Of a stretch of DNA of 36,372 bases, positions 1 through 7,226 are shown in pieces (position 1 is the first letter of the stretch; each line of letters starts with the position of its first letter). Under the pieces are notes generated by a model. The model ran no database searches, was not told the origin of the DNA, and was given only the letters and a program-made list of their open reading frames with translations. Position numbers and translations under genes: made by a program. The stretch lies in IMG/VR virus record IMGVR_UViG_3300047668_000642, positions 1-36,372 of that record, one strand, 5' to 3'. This DNA comes from a virus.

Positions 1-1205
1 GGCCTTCTCGTGCTTCTTGTCCACGTCCAAGCCTAGCACCTTGGCGACCACGTTGCCCACCCACTGCTTGGCCTGAGTGTTCTGGCGCAGGAACTCGCCG
101 TGCGCGGCACACTGACCGACGTCACGCTGCACCGCCATCGCGTCCTTTGCGCTGATCCCGTCGAATAAGTCGGGCATGGCAAACTCTGTGGCCACGCCAA
201 CATATTCACCGTTCGGTAGCTGCACGCCTACCATTCGGCGGAATACCGCCTTCGATGCCGGCGGTGCCATATTTGACTTTCCGTCGTCTACTTTAAAAAT
301 TCCGAGCGCCTCGGTCTCCGACACGCCCAGCTTGAGCGCGTCCTCCATTGACACGCGGTTTATGACGCGCGCCGCTCTTGCTGCTCCGAGTAGGCTCCCT
401 GCCCCGCGTATGCTGTCGACGTTGGCGTCGTCGCCGTTGCCCTTGCGTATGTGGTGCACGAGAGACGCCGCGCAGTCGGTGGCGTCACACACGGCGCGCA
501 CGGCTCCCACGGCCGCGTTCATTGCGACATTATCGTTCTCGTTGATGCCGGTGGCCGAGACCCACGGATCCACTGACACCAGCCCGATCTTGTTCTCGAT
601 GATCTTGGCTGTCATGTAGCTGACCAGCTCGTTATCGACCGTGATGCCGTCGCGGTCCTGTCTGGCGAAGATTATGTTTATGTCTCGGCCCGCGTCCAGG
701 AATAACTTGCCCCGTATTTCGTCGGCCGTGACTTTGTAGTGCATCATGGCCGCCGCCACACGCCTTTGAAGTTCTTCGTATGGATCCTCCAAATTAATTA
801 CCCAGCAGTTGCACGGCTCGTGCACGGTTTCACCGAGCAGCGGCCGGCCGGTGCAAATTGCCAGCGCCTCCACGATTTGCATGGACGTCTTGCCCACGCC
901 GCCGGCGGACGCCAGCACGGACACGTTGGATCGGATGTAGTGTTGGCCATATATCCAACGCCGCGCCGGGATAGACGCCGGGTCGACTGGATCGTATGGC
1001 GTCGGGTAGCTGCGCTCTAGGCTGGCAATCTCCGCCTGCACGACCGCGACTGGCCGAGCCAACGCCAAAACCTCACGCAATTTTTCCGCGCTGGTCTCGC
1101 GTAGGAAGTCGTTGGCGTCCTTTACGCCCTCGATGCCCTGCATGTCGAACCTGACAACGTGGACGTCGGTGCTGCCGTCACCTCTTAGCACGTCTGCCAC
1201 CGCCT
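1..1205. repeat. Left copy of 1205-bp diverged direct terminal repeat
   Basis: Bases 1-1205 align without gaps to 35168-36372. I count about 40 substitutions (roughly 96.7 % identity). 38 of them fall at third codon positions of the primase-helicase gene. Only four change the protein, all conservatively (D/E at 430 and 649, M/I at 742, L/I at 1188). Sequencing errors would not respect codon position, so these are two naturally diverged alleles. Confidence 0.9.
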
Positions 1206-2058
1206 CCACGTCGAGGTCTGGGTCGGCGCAGATCGTCACGTCGGACGCACGCGGCACGGGGTATGTGGACATGCCGGCCTTGCCAAACGTGCACACGACC
1301 GTGGCCTCGTCCCCGACAGCCTGATAGACGCTGAGCGCGTCCTCTGGGCCCTCTGTAATGATGATGCAGCCGCCCTCGTGCTCGTTTCCGATGCGCATTA
1401 CGTTGCCGGCGATCACGCCGCGACTGTACTTGCTGATGCCGTTGTGCTCGCGCTTCTTGCCCTCTGGGGTCAGCAGCACCGACTGCACGCCGCAGACGTT
1501 CCCGTCTACATCGAGCGCCGGGAACATGATTGCGGGCCCGTCATACACATTCGGGTTAAACCGCGCCGAGTGCGACGCTGTATTGGCTCTCAGGCCCCTA
1601 CTGTTTAGGTAGAGAAGCGCCGGACGCACCGCGTCTATGGTGTCGCGGCTTATTGTGACGCCACGGTCCCAGATGTCTCGGGCCTTCTTCATCTTGTCGG
1701 CGCGGCTCTCGTCGTCTCTGACCAGCATTTCCTTGGCCGCCAGTCTACCCATCAGCCGGTCAAACTCTGACGGCGTGTAGGGCATCGCGTCGGAGTTTTC
1801 GAGCTCCTTGGGGCTGTCGCCGCCACGCTTGAAGCCGGATCCGATCGTCGCCTTGATCTCGTGATCTTGCAGCCCCAGCACTTTCGCCGCCGAGTGTAGC
1901 TGCGCAATTGCGCTGTCTAAGTTGGCCGGCGCCATGTGGGCGTGACGCCCCAAGCTGAATGCGGCCTTGTTTAAAATTTCGTTGCGGCTTCCCTTGATTG
2001 CCGTGACCACGTCGGTCACTGCGCTCTCCGCTACCTTGTCAAAATATCTCTCGCTCAT
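1..2058 (-). CDS. Toprim primase-helicase, left copy, 3' end cut by window edge
   Basis: A bifunctional replication protein that would lay primers and unwind DNA at the phage fork. The first 686 codons are present. The N-terminal half resembles the DUF7146 region that precedes Toprim_3 in phage primases (about residues 129-215). A Toprim domain follows, with ITEGPEDALS (E236, D240), CADPDLD (about 278-283) and KDAND (313-317). A RecA-like helicase core of the RepA/AAA_25 type comes next, with Walker A ASAGGVGKTS (383-392) and a LVSVDPW strand. No N-terminal zinc finger is visible. The ATG has AAAGGGG eight bases upstream. The reading frame runs off base 1 and matches 35168-36372, so the complete protein is 732 residues, ending at 35027. 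It heads the replication operon together with the SSB-like gene upstream. Domain assignments come from motif recognition. Confidence 0.9.
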   Translation of the reverse strand, partial: MSERYFDKVAESAVTDVVTAIKGSRNEILNKAAFSLGRHAHMAPANLDSAIAQLHSAAKVLGLQDHEIKATIGSGFKRGGDSPKELENSDAMPYTPSEFDRLMGRLAAKEMLVRDDESRADKMKKARDIWDRGVTISRDTIDAVRPALLYLNSRGLRANTASHSARFNPNVYDGPAIMFPALDVDGNVCGVQSVLLTPEGKKREHNGISKYSRGVIAGNVMRIGNEHEGGCIIITEGPEDALSVYQAVGDEATVVCTFGKAGMSTYPVPRASDVTICADPDLDVEAVADVLRGDGSTDVHVVRFDMQGIEGVKDANDFLRETSAEKLREVLALARPVAVVQAEIASLERSYPTPYDPVDPASIPARRWIYGQHYIRSNVSVLASAGGVGKTSMQIVEALAICTGRPLLGETVHEPCNCWVINLEDPYEELQRRVAAAMMHYKVTADEIRGKLFLDAGRDINIIFARQDRDGITVDNELVSYMTAKIIENKIGLVSVDPWVSATGINENDNVAMNAAVGAVRAVCDATDCAASLVHHIRKGNGDDANVDSIRGAGSLLGAARAARVINRVSMEDALKLGVSETEALGIFKVDDGKSNMAPPASKAVFRRMVGVQLPNGEYVGVATEFAMPDLFDGISAKDAMAVQRDVGQCAAHGEFLRQNTQAKQWVGNVVAKVLGLDVDKKHEKA

Positions 2059-2118
2059 TGGTCCCACCCCTTTGTTAGTTGCGCCGCCCACCGTAGCGGG
2101 CGGCATCTTGTTTTGTGT

Positions 2119-2697
2119 TTAGAAGCCGAACTCTGTGTCCGCCGCCGGAGCCGCCGCAGCGGCGGGTGCCGGAGCGACTGCGGGTGCCGCTGCCGGCGCG
2201 GGGGGCTCGGCGCCGCTCTCCGGCTTGTCGATCCAAGTGCGGATTGCGAAGCCCACGTCGTAGCTGGTGCCCTTGCCGATCACGACCGGCGTAGAGCTAG
2301 TAACTTGCACCACCGGCAGCTTGTCAGCAAATTCTGGCGCCTCCTCCGCCTTGTTGTACAGCTTGGCGATGAACTGGCCCAGTCCATACGAGTTGCCACT
2401 AAACGACGCCTCACGGCCGTCGCTGAGCCAGCACTCGACCTCGAACCCCTGCTTGTGGTTCTCAGATGGACGCGCAATTTGCTGCGCTGGGCTTGGCCAC
2501 GGCTGCCAGTCCCGCACGCCGATGTCGATGTGCAGCCAGCCGAATGTAACATTTTTTATGTCCATCGCGAAGCCACGAGACATGTCGATGGTCTCGTCTC
2601 CCGCTTCAGTCTTCACCCACCACCGGTTCTGTGGTAGGTTTGCGCGAATAAACAATGAGTTTCCAGAACCCTCTGAGCTTCCGAATGATATTGGCAT
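2119..2697 (-). CDS. Putative single-stranded DNA-binding protein
   Basis: A 192-residue protein, probably the phage ssDNA-binding protein. The first 155 residues or so look like a compact beta-rich domain. They are followed by an Ala/Pro-rich linker of about 25 residues and a tail ending DTEFGF. A flexible linker with an acidic, phenylalanine-terminated tip is the architecture of SSB and T7 gp2.5-type proteins, where the tip contacts partner enzymes. It lies between the primase-helicase and the RecE-like exonuclease, which fits the role. The ATG is preceded by AGGAG six bases upstream. No OB-fold signature can be proven by eye, so the function is inferred from tail and context. Confidence 0.6.
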   Translation of the reverse strand: MPISFGSSEGSGNSLFIRANLPQNRWWVKTEAGDETIDMSRGFAMDIKNVTFGWLHIDIGVRDWQPWPSPAQQIARPSENHKQGFEVECWLSDGREASFSGNSYGLGQFIAKLYNKAEEAPEFADKLPVVQVTSSTPVVIGKGTSYDVGFAIRTWIDKPESGAEPPAPAAAPAVAPAPAAAAAPAADTEFGF

Positions 2698-2720
2698 GTG
2701 TGTCTCCTGACGTTGATTGC

Positions 2721-3515
2721 CTAGCCGATTTGGCTGAATTGGAATGAATAGCGCGGAATTTGGATCGTTTGCAAGTCACCAAAATTGTAGCCCCACTCAT
2801 TCGTTGCTTGTGCCTTCGCAAATTTCTCGAAGGCGTATTGGCACGCAGCTCGTCCCTCGACGAGGCTATCGTGATCCAATTCGAACACACCCACGCGGTG
2901 TGGTTTTGACTTTTGCACCGCAATAAAGACGAAGCGGTCGATCTCGAAACCGGCTGCCTCCATTGTCATGCGATAATGTTGATCTTGAACGTGATACCCG
3001 AAATTGGCGCACTGCTTGGCAAAGCCGGTGGGGTCACTTGTGATAGTTGTCTTGAGGTCTATCAGCGCTCCGATGTCCCGGCGCCAGCCGTCTGGGCGGC
3101 AGCGGATCTCAATGCCGGTGCGCTCGTGCTTGGCGAACACTGACGCCTCGCAGACCAAGTCGCCGCTAAGCAGCTCGGCCGCCGCCTTGTTTGCGCGCAC
3201 GGCCTCCGCCATGTCGTGTGCCAGCAGATAGTCGCCCTCGGTGAGCAGTAGCGCGCCCGCCTCCTCCGCCTCGAGCTTGGTTTTCTTCCACGCCAACCCA
3301 CGCCGATCAGCCGCTCCCATCCATATGGTGTCGGCCAGCTCCGGCTGTAGCACGAGTGTGTGCGTGGCCGTTCCCACGTCGAATGCGGCGCTCTCTTTGC
3401 GCTCGGCGTATTTAAACGTGGCCAAGTCATCGAACGCGATTGTCTTGGTGCCCGACGCTGACAGCACGTCGGCGTGCGCGTGGTATTCCTCGTTTGTCAT
3501 GTCAAAGTTTATCAT
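2721..3515 (-). CDS. RecE/exonuclease VIII-like PD-(D/E)XK nuclease
   Basis: A 264-residue nuclease expected to resect double-stranded ends for phage recombination. It opens with the LSASGTKTI segment and GTATH (H52) typical of exonuclease VIII/DUF3799 proteins. The catalytic core follows: RPDG (140-143), then IDLKTT with D153 and K155, then H175, Q177, H180 and Y181 in a QxxxY-like helix. The start at 3515 is chosen over a longer frame to 3563 because GAGGGG lies five bases upstream and the protein then begins MINFDMTNEEY, as relatives do. It overlaps the upstream HTH gene by 14 bases. With the SSB-like neighbour it would form a recombination pair; no separate annealase was recognised. Confidence 0.85.
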   Translation of the reverse strand: MINFDMTNEEYHAHADVLSASGTKTIAFDDLATFKYAERKESAAFDVGTATHTLVLQPELADTIWMGAADRRGLAWKKTKLEAEEAGALLLTEGDYLLAHDMAEAVRANKAAAELLSGDLVCEASVFAKHERTGIEIRCRPDGWRRDIGALIDLKTTITSDPTGFAKQCANFGYHVQDQHYRMTMEAAGFEIDRFVFIAVQKSKPHRVGVFELDHDSLVEGRAACQYAFEKFAKAQATNEWGYNFGDLQTIQIPRYSFQFSQIG

Positions 3516-3792
3516 TTTGTCCCCTCGATAATATTTCTGACACTCGGCCAATGTTGACGCCAAACATAACCGCTATGTTTTGCATTGGGGTGTCTGGGTT
3601 TTCCGAAGCCCAATAGCGAATTGTGTCTTTCATCTGCTCGGTCACAAATTTTGATGTGGCCGGGGCCTTCCGAGTGTACGGCTCGCGCGTCATATATTTC
3701 AGCGCAGCATCTATGGCCACGCGCACGTCGCGGACGTCGCCCATCTCGAGAGCAGACTGTAGGATCTGCCTTGCGTGTGGAATGTCGCTCAT
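3502..3792 (-). CDS. Small helix-turn-helix protein
   Basis: A 96-residue protein of unknown function. The C-terminal part (about residues 68-90, MQNIAVMFGVNIGRVSEIL) reads as a helix-turn-helix of the kind used to recognise DNA. The N-terminal half is helical and charged with no recognised domain. The ATG lies in an ATGA overlap with the stop of the resolvase gene, with a GGAGGGGGA ribosome binding site. It is therefore translated with the recombination genes and may regulate or accompany them. A DNA-binding role is an inference from the helix pattern. Confidence 0.7.
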   Translation of the reverse strand: MSDIPHARQILQSALEMGDVRDVRVAIDAALKYMTREPYTRKAPATSKFVTEQMKDTIRYWASENPDTPMQNIAVMFGVNIGRVSEILSRGQNDKL

Positions 3793-4241
3793 ATCTTCCC
3801 CCTCCCAAATGCGGCTATTAATAATGCCTCCGCACGGTGTTCGTCCTTCTTACGTTTCAAGTGACTGCTGGCCAGCTTTGGAAAATGTGCCTGCGCCAGA
3901 CGCCGCGCGCTGTCCTTGTCGCGTGGTAGGTTCATGGACTTCTTCCACACTGCCGGCCGCACTTCGCTGTACGGATGCCCCGACAGCGCTACAGTGGTCA
4001 GCGTCTGTCCGTAGCCAAATCCCAACTTGAACACTGATACGACGCCCTGCTTGGGCATGGCCTGCTGTTTCTCGACCCATATGTGGTCGACTGGCCCCGC
4101 GCTGTTAATGATGTCGAGTAACGCCACCACGTCCACGCCGCCCTCTGAGTAGACCGGAAGGTCGTGGACCTCGTAGAAGTCATCGCCTATCAGCGCCACG
4201 CCGCCGGTGCGGTATCCGGGATCAATTCCGATCGTAATCAA
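3789..4241 (-). CDS. RuvC-like Holliday junction resolvase
   Basis: A 150-residue RNase H-fold resolvase that would cut four-way junctions in replicating or concatemeric phage DNA before packaging. Visible motifs are GIDPGYRTGG with D7, the second acidic strand HIWVEKQ with E57, and the C-terminal helix KKDEHRAEALLIAAFG supplying D133 and E138. Length is close to the RuvC core. The frame has no upstream ATG before a stop, so translation most likely starts at TTG 4241 with a GGGGG tract eight bases upstream. The start lies 20 bases inside the preceding ribbon-helix-helix gene. Confidence 0.85.
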   Translation of the reverse strand: MITIGIDPGYRTGGVALIGDDFYEVHDLPVYSEGGVDVVALLDIINSAGPVDHIWVEKQQAMPKQGVVSVFKLGFGYGQTLTTVALSGHPYSEVRPAVWKKSMNLPRDKDSARRLAQAHFPKLASSHLKRKKDEHRAEALLIAAFGRGKI

Positions 4242-4389
4242 CGTCAGCCCCCGCCTCGTCTAGCATTGCAATGACGGCCATCTCGACCAGCAGTGACACG
4301 CTCATGCGTGTGTTGCGACTGTGTTCCTTCAGTGCCAGGGCTACGTCTTCGCGTATCCTCGGGCCGATTTGCTTCAATTCTCGAGACAT
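4222..4389 (-). CDS. Ribbon-helix-helix (Arc/MetJ-like) DNA-binding protein
   Basis: A 55-residue protein with the composition of a ribbon-helix-helix repressor. A short beta strand (LKQIGPRI) is followed by helix 1 (REDVALALKEHSRN) and helix 2 beginning MSVSLLVEMAVIAML. These proteins dimerise and insert the paired strands into the major groove. The start at 4389 has GAGGAGGG immediately upstream; longer in-frame starts lack such a site. It is the first gene of the leftward recombination operon, with a CtrA-like box just upstream. It could autoregulate that operon or the divergent lysis operon. No target is known. Confidence 0.75.
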   Translation of the reverse strand: MSRELKQIGPRIREDVALALKEHSRNTRMSVSLLVEMAVIAMLDEAGADVDYDRN

Positions 4390-4403
4390 GATGCCCTCCT
4401 CTT

Positions 4404-4419
4404 CTAACGCAGTGTTAAC
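4404..4419 (-). promoter_or_regulatory. CtrA-like box upstream of recombination operon
   Basis: Read on the minus strand, the sequence is G-TTAA-CACTGCG-TTAG. This matches the alphaproteobacterial CtrA consensus TTAA-N7-TTAA at seven of eight positions, 15 bases upstream of the ATG at 4389. The first half lies in a GTTAAC hexamer seen upstream of several other genes here. Binding is inferred from the motif only. Confidence 0.45.
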
Positions 4420-4456
4420 AGCGTGTGGCGGAATGCACAAGGCCCCGTGCAAATGT

Positions 4457-4484
4457 TTTAAATTTGTTTACGATGTGGTAAAAT
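4457..4484 (+). promoter_or_regulatory. Candidate promoter of the lysis operon
   Basis: TTTAAA at 4457-4462 and TAAAAT at 4479-4484 are separated by 16 bases and sit 23 bases upstream of the first lysis-operon ATG (4508). The stretch is AT-rich within a 118-base gap between divergent operons. It is a plausible sigma-70-type promoter, not a certain one. Confidence 0.4.
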
Positions 4485-4507
4485 GCGCCACCAATAGAGG
4501 AATGCCA

Positions 4508-4741
4508 ATGGAACCGGATGTTATGTGGAGCGCACTGCTATCTATTATTGTTACGGCGATTGGTTTCTGGGTAAAATCTTGGACCGGCGAAATGGTTAGA
4601 TTGCAAATATTGCTAAACAAAACTCGCGAAGAATATATTACCAAGTCGGACAGCCTTGCGCAAATGGATCGCGTAATGAACCGCCTGGATGGACTGGACG
4701 CCAAGATTGATCGCATCCTAGAGAACGGATCTCGCAAGTGA
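4508..4741 (+). CDS. Small membrane-anchored coiled-coil protein of lysis operon
   Basis: A 77-residue protein with one hydrophobic segment near the N-terminus (about residues 6-24, MWSALLSIIVTAIGFWVKSW). It is followed by a charged helical region rich in heptad leucines and methionines ending KIDRILENGSRK. This topology, a membrane anchor with a coiled coil, recalls spanin-like or accessory lysis proteins, but no family was recognised. The start at 4508 is preferred because AGAGG lies seven bases upstream; ATG 4502 is in frame two codons earlier. The stop overlaps the GTG of the next small gene (GTGA), which implies coupled translation. Confidence 0.7.
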   Translation: MEPDVMWSALLSIIVTAIGFWVKSWTGEMVRLQILLNKTREEYITKSDSLAQMDRVMNRLDGLDAKIDRILENGSRK

Positions 4742-4911
4742 TCTGCGTGCTGGTATTTGTTGGCTGGGGCCACGCGTGGGTCGACGGCACGAACTACTTA
4801 GCGAAATATTGTCACTATGATTGCGAGGGCGGAAAAAATGGAAGCTGGTATGATAAAGTCTACCGTGTAGCTCCTAGCTACAATTGCCCAAGCAGGATTG
4901 TATTTGCATGA
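4738..4911 (+). CDS. Small cysteine-containing protein, GTG start
   Basis: A 57-residue frame starting at a GTG that overlaps the previous stop as GTGA and ending in an ATGA overlap with the next gene. It fills the gap exactly. The first 13 residues (VICVLVFVGWGHA) are hydrophobic and could be a short signal or anchor. The remainder is polar, with three further cysteines that could form disulphides in the periplasm. No family was recognised. Support comes from the overlaps at both ends and continuous frame; there is no independent ribosome binding site. Confidence 0.5.
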   Translation: MICVLVFVGWGHAWVDGTNYLAKYCHYDCEGGKNGSWYDKVYRVAPSYNCPSRIVFA

Positions 4912-5381
4912 TTGAAGTATTAGCCCTCGCCAGCGCCGTTAGCACGATTGCTGGTAGCATTAGTAGCGCCGTTAAGGCAGGCAAAGATGTGAACAGCGTA
5001 ATGCCTGCTTTCGGTAAATTAGCTAATCTTGAGGCAGAAATTGGCATTGCGGAAGCCGGCAGGCACAAAGGCCCATTGGGTAGGCTTACCTCTACTGAGG
5101 AAGAAGGCTTTGCCATCGCGCAGGCCAAGATGAAGCATAAAGAAGTTACTGACGAATTAAGGTCTATTTGTCGGCTGTATGGCCCGCCGGGGATGTGGGA
5201 AAGCGTTGTCCACGAACAGGCTCAAGCTAGGAAGCGGCGCAAGGATGCTCTTGAGGCAGAGGCCGAAAAGCGAGATCGTATTTTCTATTTTATAACTGTT
5301 ACTCTTGCAGTCTTGGTTTTTGGCTTAGGCACTGCTGGTTTGTTTTGGGGTGCGGCTATATTGGCAGAGGAGATTAAATAG
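4908..5381 (+). CDS. Lysis-operon protein with C-terminal membrane segment
   Basis: A 157-residue protein of unknown function. Residues 1-30 are Ala/Ser-rich and mildly hydrophobic. Residues 60-125 are a long charged helical stretch (KRRKDALEAEAEKRDR). Residues 125-147 (IFYFITVTLAVLVFGLGTAG) form a clear transmembrane helix, so the protein is probably tail-anchored in the inner membrane. The start at 4908 is taken from the ATGA overlap with the preceding gene; a longer frame to 4884 has no ribosome binding site. Position ahead of the holins suggests a role in timing or accessory lysis, which is inference. Confidence 0.7.
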   Translation: MIEVLALASAVSTIAGSISSAVKAGKDVNSVMPAFGKLANLEAEIGIAEAGRHKGPLGRLTSTEEEGFAIAQAKMKHKEVTDELRSICRLYGPPGMWESVVHEQAQARKRRKDALEAEAEKRDRIFYFITVTLAVLVFGLGTAGLFWGAAILAEEIK

Positions 5382-5548
5382 TGTGGTTTTTGCTCTGGAT
5401 GCAGTTTTTTAACAGCACTTTAAAGTATCACCAGCTTTCCCAGCATGACACCCAAATTGAATGCATGAAAGCGCGAGATGAAGCAAAAGTTCTCGTGACG
5501 GCAAGGACAATCATGGTACAGTGTTTTGAAGTAAAGCCGAAGGAATAG
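5381..5548 (+). CDS. Small membrane-associated protein, GTG start
   Basis: A 55-residue frame beginning with GTG at 5381, sharing one base with the preceding TAG, with AGAGGAGAT seven bases upstream. It opens with a very hydrophobic aromatic segment (VWFLLWMQFF) and continues as a polar helical stretch with two cysteines. It ends four bases before the next ATG, whose ribosome binding site AAGGA lies within its last codons. It resembles the small anchored proteins that often precede phage holins, but no family is recognised. The tight packing and strong Shine-Dalgarno make it a likely real gene. Confidence 0.6.
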   Translation: MWFLLWMQFFNSTLKYHQLSQHDTQIECMKARDEAKVLVTARTIMVQCFEVKPKE

Positions 5549-5551
5549 CCA

Positions 5552-5803
5552 ATGGCACACACGATACTTGACGATTATAAAGTTTTACCGCGACTGATGA
5601 TGTTCGCGGTCACAATACTGAGTTACCAGACGGTACACTGGTTTATGTCTTTACCTGACCCCAGCGTAGCGCAGTCAGGGCTTGTATCAGTCTGTATGGG
5701 CGCGCTCACGGGCTGCTTTGGTATCTGGATGGGTAAGGAGTCAAAGAGCAGCGTCACGACCACCGGTTCAACGTCAAAGGTCGAATATGAGGTGGGCAAA
5801 TGA
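5552..5803 (+). CDS. Holin-like two-TM membrane protein
   Basis: An 83-residue protein with two predicted transmembrane helices (about residues 12-31 and 42-60) separated by a short loop (SLPDPSVAQSG), and a polar C-terminus. Size and topology fit a class II holin or its regulator. It directly precedes a GTA-type holin and the endolysin, with an ATGA overlap to the holin at 5800, and has AAGGA upstream of its ATG. Two candidate holins in series may be a holin/antiholin or pinholin pair; sequence alone cannot tell which. Confidence 0.65.
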   Translation: MAHTILDDYKVLPRLMMFAVTILSYQTVHWFMSLPDPSVAQSGLVSVCMGALTGCFGIWMGKESKSSVTTTGSTSKVEYEVGK

Positions 5804-6201
5804 GTATTTTAAGCGCGCTGATCGGTCCAGCAACTGAGCTGGCCGGAAAATTCATACAAGACAAGGATCAGGCCGCACGGCTGGCGCATGATCTAAGCAC
5901 GATGGCCGACAAGCACTCGCAGCAGGCCATGCTGGCGCAGATAGAGGTCAACAAGGCCGAAGCAGCCAGCGGTTCAGTGTTCAAGGGCGGATGGCGTCCG
6001 TTTATTGGCTGGGTGTGTGGCGTCGCGTTTGCGTATCACTTCGTGCTACAGCCGTTCATTGTATTCGTGGTCGCGGCCGCCGGCATAGCAATACCAGAGC
6101 TTCCAACGTTTGACATGGGTAGCCTGATGACTGTTATGATGGGGATGCTGGGCCTTGGTGGCCTGCGCAGTTACGAGAAAAAACAGGGGCTGACAAAATG
6201 A
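5800..6201 (+). CDS. GTA-type 3TM holin
   Basis: A 133-residue holin that would permeabilise the inner membrane and release the endolysin. The N-terminal half is an amphipathic helical region (residues 11-57). The signature FKGGWRPFIGW (61-71) begins the membrane part, followed by hydrophobic stretches at about 68-98 and 107-121 (MTVMMGMLGLGGLRS). This is the recognisable pattern of the GTA_holin_3TM family, common in alphaproteobacterial phages and gene transfer agents. It overlaps the neighbouring genes by ATGA at both ends, so holin and endolysin are translationally coupled. Confidence 0.85.
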   Translation: MSILSALIGPATELAGKFIQDKDQAARLAHDLSTMADKHSQQAMLAQIEVNKAEAASGSVFKGGWRPFIGWVCGVAFAYHFVLQPFIVFVVAAAGIAIPELPTFDMGSLMTVMMGMLGLGGLRSYEKKQGLTK

Positions 6202-6821
6202 ACGAAGCTATGAAAAACCTGCAAACCAAAATCGGCGTTGGTGCTGATGGTGCGTTTGGACCCAACACGGCTAGAGCCATTGCCAAGCACTTCAGCCTGT
6301 CGCCGGAGCGTGGCGCGCATCTAATGGGTCAAGCACACCATGAGAGCGGCGGCTTTAAGCGTACCCGTGAGGGGCTGCACTACTCAACACCAGAACGGAT
6401 CATGGCTGTGTGGCCGTCGCGCTTTCCCACTGTCGAGAGCGCGATGCCCTACTCTCGCAACCCGTCTGGTTTGGCCAACAAGGTCTACTCAAACCGCATG
6501 GGCAATGGTGATGAGGCGTCTGGAGACGGTAGGCTATATTGTGGTCGTTCTTACATCCAGCTCACCGGCAAATCAAATTATCGCAGCTTTGCGTCCGACA
6601 TGGGCATACCCGAAGTTATGACCGATCCGGACCTAGTTGCCAGCACATATGCCTTTGAGGCGGCGCTGTGGTTTTTCAACAAGAATAATCTGTTTGATAT
6701 TGCCGACAAGGGCGTCAACGACAGCACAATCAAGAGTATAACCAAGCGTGTGAACGGAGGCCATCACGGTTTGGCCGACCGAATTGAGCAGACAAATGAA
6801 ATACACGGCTGGCTTAGCTAA
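6198..6821 (+). CDS. GH19 endolysin (chitinase-type lysozyme)
   Basis: A 207-residue peptidoglycan-degrading endolysin of glycoside hydrolase family 19. A short PG-binding-like motif (VGADGAFGPNTARAI, about 14-28) precedes the catalytic domain. That domain shows HHESGGF with E49, TREGLHYSTPERI with E58, the GRLYCGRSYIQLTG block (about 110-123) and VNGGHHGLADR near the end. No signal peptide is visible, so export depends on the holin encoded just upstream (ATGA overlap at 6198). The stop codon lies in the first of three tandem 9-base units that place TAA in frame three times. Confidence 0.88.
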   Translation: MNEAMKNLQTKIGVGADGAFGPNTARAIAKHFSLSPERGAHLMGQAHHESGGFKRTREGLHYSTPERIMAVWPSRFPTVESAMPYSRNPSGLANKVYSNRMGNGDEASGDGRLYCGRSYIQLTGKSNYRSFASDMGIPEVMTDPDLVASTYAFEAALWFFNKNNLFDIADKGVNDSTIKSITKRVNGGHHGLADRIEQTNEIHGWLS

Positions 6822-6840
6822 GTTAGCTAAGTTAGCTAAC
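6814..6840 (+). repeat. Three tandem 9-bp units spanning the endolysin stop
   Basis: TTAGCTAAG, TTAGCTAAG and TTAGCTAAC follow one another without spacing. The first unit contains the endolysin TAA (6819-6821). Because the unit is nine bases long, TAA recurs in the same frame at 6828 and 6837, giving a triple stop. Each unit is also a near palindrome (TTAGCTAA). Confidence 0.9.
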
Positions 6841-6841
6841 C

Positions 6842-7216
6842 TTGCAGGATCAAGCAGCAAGCGCGAATGTCGGACGGGCGGGGGAATACCTCGCCCTTAG
6901 TCGACTGAGCCTGGCGGGTTACTTCTGCACTCTGGCGCCATCGCAAGACCACGATGGGTATATACAAACGGACGCGCGCATCCTGACGCTGCAAGTCAAG
7001 ACGTCATCAAAAATCAGACACTGGAAATATCAGTTTTACACCAAGCATGGAGATGGTCGGCAACGGTCTGACGTCTACGCATTCGTGGCGCTCGACCTTG
7101 ATAAGATTTTCTTTTGCCGTGGGGATGACCCAATAATTAGAACCACTTCAACGCACCTAGACACTGAATTGTTTGGGTCGGGCAGCATGGCAAAAGTTTT
7201 AGCGTCGTTTGATTAA
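6842..7216 (+). CDS. PD-(D/E)XK endonuclease-like protein
   Basis: A 124-residue protein resembling the small PDDEXK_5-type nucleases. Conserved features are an N-terminal helix GRAGEYLALSRL with a glutamate, DHDGY supplying the aspartate, and LQVKTS giving the Q/E-x-K strand. A later strand reads YAFVALDLDKIFFCRG. It might cut host or junction DNA. The only plausible start in frame is TTG 6842, since a TAG lies three codons upstream. No Shine-Dalgarno is visible, so it may depend on reinitiation after the endolysin triple stop. It is the last gene of the lysis operon. Confidence 0.6.
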   Translation: MQDQAASANVGRAGEYLALSRLSLAGYFCTLAPSQDHDGYIQTDARILTLQVKTSSKIRHWKYQFYTKHGDGRQRSDVYAFVALDLDKIFFCRGDDPIIRTTSTHLDTELFGSGSMAKVLASFD

Positions 7217-7226
7217 ATTCGCTGGC

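Noticed and set aside
1-2058. Two separate tandem primase-helicase genes at the two ends
   Set aside because: Each is truncated exactly by a window edge and they overlap collinearly; a single gene on a circular map explains both more simply.
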